This document shows, piece by piece, positions 54,208 through 64,000 of a stretch of DNA of 64,000 nt. Position 1 is the stretch's first letter. Each line of letters begins with the position of its first letter. The notes under the pieces were generated by a model. The model ran no database searches, was not told the DNA's origin, and saw only the letters and a program-made list of their open reading frames with translations. The position numbers and the translations under genes were made by a program. This DNA comes from Gorsachius magnificus (lineage: Eukaryota; Chordata; Aves; Pelecaniformes; Ardeidae), in contig CM067082.1 of assembly GCA_034008185.1 (NCBI GenBank), positions 13,624,984 to 13,688,983 of the forward strand, given 5' to 3'.

Positions 54208-57037
54208 CAAATGAGCAAATGCACAAAGCAGCAAAAGGCAACCAGGTAAAAAAACAACAGCACTTGGCTCCAAGCAGACAGCTGCTGTCATGAACGAGGT
54301 CCAAACCAAACCACAGAGAGCCTATGTGCAGTAACAAGAGCTTTCAATTTGCTTCAGCAAAGCCATCCAGGACGGGAATGTACAGGTCAGAAAGAATGCG
54401 TTCTTTTAAACCGATCTCCCCAAAACCGTGTCATAGCAGTTATGAGTGAGGCCCTAGTCTGGCTTTGTTTGACTTCTGAAATTTGTTTAATTTGTTTAAT
54501 TAACTAAATAACCCAGTCACAGTCCCCTGATCTTTCAAACCCCTGTTAAAATGGCTCCGGAGCATCCATTGTGAGAACGAAGTAGGACCTAATTTGGCAA
54601 TGCTGTGCATGACTGAGGAAACGCTGCATTTCCTACCTGGTCGCCTGGCCCCAGACTGGGAAAACTGCGGAGAACCACACAGGGAAAATAAACCATGCTT
54701 TTAGGCCTGGCTAGCACTAGAAAATGTTTGCCTGTGTAGCAATGCCATCTTCCAGCAGCAAAAGATAACTGTACAGTTCAAGCAAAGGGATGGGGGGGAA
54801 AAAAAAAAAAAAGCAGCTTTCTCTTGCTGAACACTGAAATCTTTTCTCACTCTCCCATCTTTCCCTTGTGCACATAACTAGTTTTATAACCCCCTCTCCC
54901 CCCAAAATCAAGTATTTGGGTAGAGACTGAACTCCTTTTCTGCAGCGCTGTTCCCAGATGGGCTCCTCCGAGGTGGTGGCAGGGCAGGAATTTTCCATGG
55001 CAGCTGGGACACAGCCCAGTCACACAAAGCATTGGCCAAAACCCTGCAAGTCATGGCTGGGGAAGTGGTAGGGCAGTGGAAAGACAGGACGAGATGCTGT
55101 CTGTTTTCTCTTGTACCCCAAAACATGAGTGAGTCTGAAAAAGGCTGTCCAAAGGAAACCAGATTTGAAGGGATTTCATATTAAAAAGCAGGGAAAACCT
55201 CAACTTTGGCAGGAAGGGAAAAGTGCACCAGAAATATCACCACTCCGTGCTGCACCTTGCTTCCAGCCGCCTCTACAATAGAGGCCAGAACAGGTTGAAT
55301 CCCCTACTCAATGCAAATGGATCTTTCCTTTTCACAGATATACCTTGCTTTTTTTTTTTTTTTTAAAAAAAGACAACCCAGATAGTTGACCAGTAACACT
55401 GGTATGATTTGCCAATAAAATCTTTCTTATTTTTCATCTCACTGCATCATTCGCTCTGCCCTGCACTAGTGGAGAGTTCCTAGCACCTGTCTTCATCTGA
55501 AAGTGAACAGCAGTAAAACCACCACAAGGATACCTGCAAATCAGCGCAGAAATATAGGGGATTTCACTTGCGAGGGCCAGCTGATGTTTGAAGAGGGTGG
55601 AAGCATTTTATTGCTTTGCTGCTCAGGAGCTCAGTCTCCATGAACAGCATCCTCTCTGCTACACAGGACAAGTAACAGCAAATTATGCCCTTATCATTTA
55701 ACAACAACAACAACCACCACCCAACCATCCCAAACCCCCTAACCGCGCCCCCCCCCGTGTCTGAACATGATGTTTAATATCACAAATGTACAAACTCCTC
55801 CTTACAGCTTTCCCATGCTGCCTCCCCAGCTGGGGGATGAAGCAGGAGTAGCAGAGGAGGTGCACAGCACAGCACCAACCAGAGCTCACTAGAAAGGACG
55901 CGTCGGACTTGAGTCCCTCGGTTTTTTTGGGATGCTATCCCACTTTACCACGTAGCAAACTTCAATGTTGATGCCACGGTCTGCCCTCAGATGCCAGCCA
56001 GGCCCTGCCACCCACTCCCTCGCAAACACTGCAGGCTGCTTTTTAAAGCAGAGACACCACCTGTACCAAATTTTCCCTAAGCTGAAGAATTTGCCATCCC
56101 TTCCAGGACACGCGACCAACCACACCGCAATTCTGCATCTCTTCCGCACCTCAGCGGTGATGGTCTACTCCCTCTTGTAACCTTCCAAGCTTGTGGGTCC
56201 CTGGCTCCCTCAGGACCGAAAAGCATGTCCCCCTGTGAGCATCTCTGCTTTTAACGCTTGACTCCAACCTGCGTGGCTGCCCAGAAGTCATGCCCATGGA
56301 GTTCAGAGCAGAAAAACAGCATCATAACCCCTACCCTTCACCCACGGAGGCTGCAGCAACATGAACACACGCAGCGCAGAGCGGAGCTATCATCCTGCTC
56401 CCTACCCAGAGACACTGAACTCACATTCAGTAATGCTGCAGTAGTATTACTCTCCTACAAATCCAAGGATGAGAGGTGAGATACACATTTCATGGTGCAA
56501 AAAAAGAACATGCCTAGGGTGATGTTTTTCCTTCCTTACAACTGTTTTTAGCATGCAGCTGCTACAGTAATATCAAAAAGCACATCAGCTAGTGCAGCAA
56601 AAAAATGCTATTGCTCTCCATCGTGATAAAACACTTAAAAACATTGCTTAATTATATGCAAGAGAATAAGCAGAAGCAAACCAGGGCAAATAATTCTTGC
56701 ATGATGGATCAGGACTGTAATGATTTGCAAAAGAAAACCACAGAAAGGCAGGCAGGTTTTGTGAACTACAGAGCAGAGCTTTTAAAACAGCATTTAAGTC
56801 AGAGCAGCCTCGAGCTCTGACACTTCTGCAGCTCTTTGTAGGTTGAATAAAACACAATTAATGGGGAGGTATACAGATCGTAACAACAATAATTTCTGCA
56901 GACATATGAAAAAATAAATTTGAAAGTGCTATAAATTTTCAATTCACATATGTCAGTGTAGACATTTCTAATCAGAAAAAAACCCCATGTAGAGGTTTGT
57001 AGCGAGGTGTCGTGGCCACGAATTTTTGCCTACAGAG

Positions 57038-57415
57038 AATCATAGAATCATAGAATCACCTCGGTTGGAAAAGACCTTTAAGATCATCGAGTCCAACCAT
57101 TAACCTAGCACTGCCATCCCACCACTAAACCATGTCCTTAAGCACCTCATCTATCTGTCTTTTAAATACCTCCAGGGATGAGGACTCGACCACCTCCCTG
57201 GGCAGCCCATTCCAGAGCCTGACAACCCTCTCGGTGAAGAAGTTTTTCCTAATGTCTAGCCTAAACCTGCCCTGGCGCAGCTTCAAGCCATTCCCCCTCG
57301 TCCTATCATCTGTTACCAGGGAGAAGAGGCCGACCCCCACCTCACTACAGCCTCCTGTCAGGGAGTTGTACAGGGCGATCAGGCACCTTCTGTGCTCCAC
57401 CGCGTGACATCAGTT
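57038..57415 (-). mobile_element. CR1 LINE 3' end with partial ORF2
   Basis: On the minus strand, from the tail (AATCATAGAATCATAGAATC on the plus strand) inward, the copy carries the CR1 3' UTR and a 91-codon frame: [57 protein letters not shown]. It is the same subfamily as the 36165-36717 copy, which shares SSLEVFKR and [14 protein letters not shown]. It is 5' truncated. Confidence 0.92.
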
Positions 57416-60400
57416 CTAGCCATGTCTACCCTCCCTTGCAAGAAAGCTCAATTGGTTATATGAGCAGATTGCAATGTTTTGCAGATCACATAGATCCGCA
57501 GATCACAGGGTTTTTTCCCCACCATTCAGCAATTTCAAATGCCTTTTCCATGATGGCTTTTTATACAGGCTGAACATGACACATTAGTACAGCAATTGAT
57601 AATTTTTCTTTCTTTTAAGGACCAAAGGCTCACACCTTTCAAAGGCAATCAGCAAACCAAACTGCCTCCAGGACTCCTGACTCGCCTAGAAACACATCCT
57701 GTGAAAACGGATGTCAACACATCTGTCAACAGGGGCAGAAGCAAACCCAGCGCACATCCCACCTCTGCCTTGCACCCCTACAGCACGGTCACCAGGGGCT
57801 CTGTAAAAATACATAGATAAAACAAAAATGAAAGGTTTTGGTGGAGATGGGCTGAAGGTAGGATGAAATGGGGTTTCAAAAGGCACCAACAGCAGTAGAA
57901 AACCCTGGAGATCTGCGTGCCTAAGGCAACCCATGTGAAAGCTGCCTCTTTACATTAATAACTCAGCTGCAATGTGATCACTGTGTAGAGATAAAGAAAC
58001 TTATTCTGGAAAACACAGGTATTCTGGAAAAAAAAAACCCTCTGCAGGCTTTACCAGAATAGGTTGTGTCAGGCAGTACCACGTAATAGGCATATTTCAG
58101 AGTACACCACTCACAGGCTATTCTTTTGAACTAAAATGTTCTCATTCACGCTGCTGCAAAGCCAAAGACACGGGAAGAATAGTGTGTTTTCTGTGCTGCA
58201 TGTCGCATGAACGCAAGTGGCCAACCCCTTCCCAGAGAAGGGAAAGTTGAATATCCTGTGCTGTGAATTTTCTATTATAAGTACTCATCTGCAATCACTG
58301 GCTTGCATGGGGTTTTTTTTCATTTTTTAAATGCAGGCTTAAGTTTAGTTGCTAGAGTCTGGATTAGGCCCGATTTTAGCTTTTTTTTGCTCTCTGGAAA
58401 AATAACAATAATCTAGCCAGGATGAAAAACATCACCTTACGGACTGGTTCATGTCCTGAATCAATATTTATATTGTATCAATGGTCACTCGTCCCATCCA
58501 AAACAGTGGCCTTAATCTCAGGTCCAGCCAGAGATGGTCCCTCTCTGGGAAGACATGCACCAGAGCCAACGGGCAGTGATGAGCAGGAGAGAGACCACAG
58601 GGGTGCTGAGTTGGGGACAAAATCTGGGTTTCCTTGCTTCCAGGCCACTGCTTCCTCCTCCAGAAAAAGGGCTGGCAACCCACAGCTTGCACATGAAACA
58701 GGGCACATGGGCAACCGTGATCGGCATGCAAGGGCTGCAGCTCCCACTGCTTTCTGAAGTCGGTGCAGTCCAAGAAAACTTTTTTTTTTCCCCCTTGTAG
58801 TGTGGGCTTCTGCCAGAAGCACCTGCTTCAGGGTCCTGTTGAACACATGGCTTAGCTGGTGCCCTTCACCAGAGTTGCAGATGCTCACGGATAGAAAGGG
58901 ACACGAAATCCCAGTGGCACCTATGAATATGTATGCTCAAAACCCAAAAGGTTCTAGCAGATGCACTCCTGGAGCCTCACGCTCTCCTTCGGGAAGGAAA
59001 AATACAAACTGACCTCTTCCAAGCAAGAAGATGTATGAACCACCTGAGCAAGATACAGCCAAATACATCAGATGTCCTCAACACCCGCAGGGGTGCTGAA
59101 CCTCTGTCCAACACCCTCCCTCGGTGGCTGCCAGGGGCGGCGAGCTCCAAAGATTAGTCACATACCCTGTCAAAATTACCTCCTTTAATCAGTGGTGTGT
59201 TTACTCCTAGGCTGGGTACTTGCACATTCATAAGAGAGAAATAGACCAACAGATTTCTTATGAGAGAAACATAAACACTACAAAAACATTCATTCTAATT
59301 AGTTTAATTACTTGTCTGTGCAGCTCACTGAATCCTCATCATTGGACTGGATTAAAGTCACTGGATTTAAGTAACTCTTCATATTGAGTTTTCATCCTGC
59401 ACCATGTGGTGGGAGGACAAGAGACTCACACACACACAGAAAAATTATCTGTAGACACTACAGCTACATGGGTAAAACCTGGATATATCCACCTTTGATT
59501 TTACACAGGAAAAAATAGTTCATTCTGTTTGAATATTCAGCTTATTTTCTTCTCAGGTATGTTTTTAAAGAGGGAATTTTTCTAGGAAGGGAGAGGTGTT
59601 AAAAGAAGTACTCTCTGCTTAAGCAACTTTTAAGTAATCATTTCCCATTTGTTAAGATCAAGCATCTTAACAGCAATGTCTGGTCCCCCTTCTCCTCCAT
59701 GTCATCATTCCGTGACACTGCCACCTAGATGGAGTACAGCTGTATATTTTATTACTTTGCATTTTATGTATTATATATTCTCTCTCTTCAGATTTATTGT
59801 TATTACTGGGATGCTATCACAGTTAAATATCGCCGAAGCAGGAAGAAGATGAGTTATGACAGAATGAAGACACTTGATTTCTTTACTCCATGTGCTTACT
59901 AAACTTAAGGAACAGTATGCAAGTTTTCCTGCTTTAGTACTTCTTACACCACTTGTCTCCCTCGGCAAATTTTTCTGCTCTGGGAACCACAGTTCCCTGC
60001 CTTTAGTCAGCTGAGTGTCAATTTTTTCAAGAGAAATCATCAAGGCACTCACAAATGCTTTTGCAGGTGAACTGCAAAGGGAAAACAAAATTTAAAAAAA
60101 CCCCTCACATGCATATTCTGGGTGTCCCTCTTGCATGGTAGAAATAAGCTCCAACTTTCTCAAAAAAGCCCCTTTCATTTCTCAAGAAGCAGCCCCTAAA
60201 GCCCCGCACCTCTTGGCTCAGGCAGCACATGACACACATCACAGTGGGAAACACAGAGAAAAACACCCAGAGAACCTGACAGAGGGGAAGGAGCAAGAGC
60301 TCAGGCCAGGACACAATTTGGTGACTGCTTCTCAGAAGGGTTTAGATTTGAGGGAAAGAGAAAGGGGAAGAAAGCCATGTCACCAGGATGTCTGAATGAG

Positions 60401-62199
60401 ACAGGCAATACACGCAGACTTATGGGATGCCTGGCCATCACTATTTGTCCAACATGGAGAGCATCCCTTGCATCAGCCTCACCCAGCACAACAGCAGCAC
60501 TGAAGGAGTCTATGGAGTTCCCCAAAGAGACAAAGGAGCTCGCTAATTAACACAAAACATTAGTAACCTGCGTGTGTCTATAGCTGCACACCTCCCCCTT
60601 TGACTCATTCACAGTGTGTTAGAAAAACGCAGATGGTTTGTGATTTACAATGCTGGTGAGTCACTGTACCTCTTTCCTTCCCCCCCTCCAAGGGCTTCTC
60701 TGTCTATCTTCATGTTCCCCAATGAGGGGTACAGATGAGAGGATAAAACACTACAAGCAGACTAGTGTAATGTCTCCCTCCCGCAGGATGGTTTTAAGCA
60801 TGCCCCTCAAACACCGCTATTCTTCTCTTCTGCCCCCATTTCCCTGTCCTCTCGTCTACGCTCTGGTGAACTCAACGGCTATCGCTTCAAGTCATCCAGA
60901 CTGACACTGCTTACGCAGTCTGAACCTTTGCAATGCCAGGAAAAGCTTCAATACACAGTAACTTCCCCTTTTAAAACATTAGGTCTGGCTTATAGTTGTA
61001 ACACCTAAAAATATTCACTTCCTGAATGGAAAGTCTTGAGCTATGGTGCCAGACTAAGGAAGCTTAAAACCTGGGTCTGGGGTACAAAAAAGCATCTTGG
61101 AACCCACCCACACTGAATACTTGCACAGCAATGCAATGGAAACCTTCACCTCGACATTTCCAGAAAGAGGAATTTTAACACACCTCCTTCAGAACCAATC
61201 CACCCCTGGAAACTGCCAGCTGGATTTTCATAGGACCCGAACACTCAGTGTCCTCTAACCTCAGCCAGAGGATATCAAACAAATCTGATGTCAAAGGCAC
61301 TTCAGGACAGCTCCAATTTTAACTGCATGAACAGTCAGCTGTTGGCCTAACTCACATGGTTCAATACCCTGATGAACCAAGGAGGCAAACCTCAGGCGTC
61401 CCACGTCAAAATGCCACGTTTCTGTCTAGGGGTGCAAACAGACCCCCACGCATGTACTGCTGGTCGCTTGGGGGAGCACGCTGCAGACACCCATGCTGCC
61501 TGTACCCATGGTCAGGTTGGGACGCCCTCTTGCTAGCCAAATTCAGATGAACAACCTTAAACTGCTGGCAGATGATGCACGTGTGTTTCTCAACCTCAAT
61601 CTCTATTTAGGAGATTCCTGTGATACAGATGAACTCCTGTACTGCTGGGGAAAATGTATCTCCTTCCTCAAACCTGATGCCATTTCTCTCCAATCACAGC
61701 TGGTGCCCACTCTCCCAGCTAAGACTAAGACAAAAAGCAGGTGTAAAAGATCAGCAGGCCACGTCTCCTGTCCCAGCACACAGGAAAGGTGGCTGCTGCT
61801 GGTTAGGAGTAATGAGTTACTAGGAGTACTTGCCCATGCAGTGCTTTGCATTGGTCCGACCTCCTTGTCTCCTTCCCACCCTGGTCATGAGTGGGTTTGG
61901 TTCTGCTGAGGGGCTCTGCGAGTATCTTGGTGTAGACAACATTCACTCGTTACATTTTACATTAAACTTTGTTGTGCTCTACTTGCTTAAAGGAAAGACT
62001 GTTTCAAAAATGGCTTTTATCAGACCACGAAAAACATAGTTCCACATCTGGAGGCTTTTCTTCTCTAAAAGCAATGATGTGACTTCCACCAACTATGTAA
62101 AATGGGTATCTTTTCTGGGTCCTTTCCCCTCATGTAGGAGTCTGCCTTAGATAGTTAATGACCTATGGTGATCAGAGAATCCCACTTGCCCAGTATTTG

Positions 62200-62370
62200 G
62201 AGGCTTTACAGCTGTTAAGGCACCTATCCTCACAGCAGGCCTGTGAATTAAGGCACTGCTATTATCCCCATTGCTCAGATGGGCAATTAAGGCATGAAGA
62301 GAGTGTAGCTGAGGCTTTGTTAAATGGCCAAGTCAATTTACAGCTTGCTGCCACCAAAAGGGATGGGGTA
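62200..62370 (-). repeat. MIR-like ancient SINE relic
   Basis: CACCTATCCTCACAGCAGGC, CTGTGAATTAAGGCACTGCT, ATTATCCCCATTGCTCAGAT and GAAGAGAGTG run in the order of the reverse-complement MIR landmarks (tcctcacaacaaccctatgaggtaggtactattatccccattttacagatg). It is diverged but the most readable of the MIR-like relics here. Confidence 0.65.
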
Positions 62371-62863
62371 GCGAAAGTGCAAAAATCATGCCTTACCCAA
62401 GGTCTTTAGCAGCGCTGGAAACAGCGTCCAGGTTTTCTGTGCTACAGGCTACTGCTCCATCCTCCAGTAAATTCAGATTATCCTCCTGGCGTGCAAGTTG
62501 ACAGTATTTAACAGCCCCTGTAAAAGGAGCTCATACTCTTAGATTAGGTCCCAGCAAACAAGCACCAAAGTCACAAACCCACAACTCTCACTCACCAGCG
62601 GGCTCATGGGAGGAAGCAAAAGTCTGAAGATCAAAGGTCTCAACTATCTGCCTTCCCTCAGAAATCACTCATCAGGCCAGGTGCACCTACACAGCAGAGA
62701 AGCCCGTCTGCTTCTGACGATGCCAAACCCTTGTCTGTCCTTACACAGGCTTAAAGTTACCTTCCTCTGCAGCTGCAGCAAAACACATCACTAGCAAAGC
62801 CACACCAGTTCCTCTTGGTCTTCCTTTGCTTCAATGCTATAGTTCAAAACCTGTTCCCTTTCC

Positions 62864-62885
62864 TTTTTTTTTTTTTTTTTTTTTT
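62864..62885. repeat. poly-T tract of 22
   Basis: An uninterrupted run of 22 T in the ZHX2 upstream intron. It may be the remnant tail of a minus-strand retroposed element, but no body was recognised. Confidence 0.85.
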
Positions 62886-64000
62886 GCCTAAATCCTGGAA
62901 AAACCTAGTATTGTAGGGAGCATTTTCATGTGATTAAGACATTCTCATGACAACCCCATCTCATCAGAAGTCTGTGGGCACCATCAATATACTTGCTCTC
63001 TTCTCTCTTCCTGGCTCTGGACACCCTGGAAGAGTTGAGCCACACCTCCTTCAGTCAAGGGCATGTTTTTCCTGCTGTTGTTAATACAAACTGAGCATTC
63101 CTAGCATGCATCACATTATCCCTTCATCAGTTCCTCAGTCAGCTCTGAGGTCAAATACTGAAAAAGTGACCCTCTAAAAGATGTTTAGCTACTCTGTTTT
63201 CCATCATCCTAATCACACGCTGTGCCTGCTGAAGTTGTTTTATTACATCTGCTGTACACCGTATGTCCTGCAATTCCCACACAGATCACTTCTGCGCATC
63301 ATTTTCCTCTTACTGGCTTCAAATTTTCTCTCGGCACTTTGTTTTCGAAGCATATTTAATTATCTCTCCTTCTCTTAGTAAGTGCCCAGACCTCATACCC
63401 ATACAAAACACTTTGCTTTAGTATAATCCTATACACTGTGTGACAGAGGACCTTACTACATGTTCATCAGAAGAGGCAAAGACACAATAAATAGCAAGTC
63501 TAGCAAGATCTTTTGAAATGTCTGCATGCATCCCCTTCATCGCATGTCACAAAAACGCCTCCCCCGTCTTACTGGGCATTTAAGGCATCTAATACAAGAC
63601 CAAAAGCCACCAACTATTGTCCGTCACCAGAAACCAGAAGCCAGCTGAAGCATCACTGATGTTCCAGATGTCTACACCATCTGAAGCTCAAAATTAATAG
63701 TCGTTTGGAGCTGAAGTTACTCACCAAGTAACACATTCCTTCTCTGTACCACTGTTCTAATTTCTTCTGTCATCCAACAACCAAATATTTATCTTTCTTA
63801 GGGTAATCACAGATTATACATACAATTCTTAAAAAACCCAAACAAAAAAACCCCACCCCAAACCACAGAGTAAGGAAGCCTTTCAAAACTGTGCTTGCTT
63901 GCAGGGAAAAGGCCTGCCCTGCCACGCAGTACGCTGAGATTTCAGGTGGGTGTGTACCGTTTATTAACCATCCCTATGGGCGCCTATTAAGCAGGATGGC

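Larger units (their letters stand above)
48597..64000 (-). other. ZHX2: ZHX2 upstream intron, to the window edge
   Basis: No coding sequence is recognised in these 15.4 kb. ZHX2 is known to have very large 5' introns, so this is read as intronic, though an upstream non-coding exon could be hidden here. It contains CR1 pieces (49868-49970, 50018-51200, 57038-57415), an LTR fragment (53606-53835), A/T homopolymers and an old MIR-like relic (62200-62370). Confidence 0.7.

Noticed and set aside
1..64000. CRISPR arrays, operons, tRNA or rRNA genes, multi-gene defence or biosynthetic systems
   Set aside because: None was seen. The window is ordinary vertebrate chromosomal DNA with three known genes and interspersed repeats.

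Overview
This is a 64 kb piece of a vertebrate chromosome, almost certainly from a bird. Genes are split into GT-AG exons. The repeats are mainly CR1 LINE fragments ending in the avian ATTCTATGA-type tail, plus avian-style solo retroviral LTRs. The gene order matches the 8q24 block of amniotes. The LTR family, familiar to me from many non-chicken birds, hints at Neoaves, but I cannot name the species.

Three protein-coding genes are present. (1) TBC1D31 (WDR67), minus strand: exons 1-4 at 2464-7128 encode its first 173 residues, the start of the WD40 domain, and the rest lies left of the window. (2) DERL1, plus strand, 7933-21403: eight coding exons that join without a break into 251 residues, the family's normal length, including a 27-nt microexon. 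(3) ZHX2, minus strand: its whole 832-codon reading frame is one exon (45910-48408), with two C2H2 fingers and four homeodomains. A 3' UTR exon is proposed at 39245-40550. Its upstream non-coding exons were not identified, and 48597-64000 is read as 5' intronic sequence.

TBC1D31 and DERL1 are head to head, with start codons 804 bp apart in a shared CpG island. That island carries recognisable ZNF143 (Staf), RFX X-box, ETS, GC-box, E-box and UPRE-like motifs. DERL1 and ZHX2 converge tail to tail across about 17 kb of intergenic DNA holding CR1 copies, a solo LTR, MIR-like relics and two stretches that look like candidate regulatory elements. DERL1 is an ER-membrane quality-control factor, TBC1D31 a centrosome and centriolar-satellite protein, and ZHX2 a nuclear repressor. 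They are neighbours, not a pathway, although the first two share a promoter.

I found no rRNA, tRNA, CRISPR or unknown multi-gene system. The most interesting observations are the compact bidirectional promoter with its cilia-type X-box and duplicated AT-rich insert, the DERL1 microexon, a sense-oriented TATA-bearing LTR inside DERL1, a CR1 copy joining endonuclease to 3' tail, and the ZHX2 3' UTR intron whose donor lies a few bases after the stop. Repeat boundaries are by eye and approximate; exon boundaries were checked for splice sites and reading frame.
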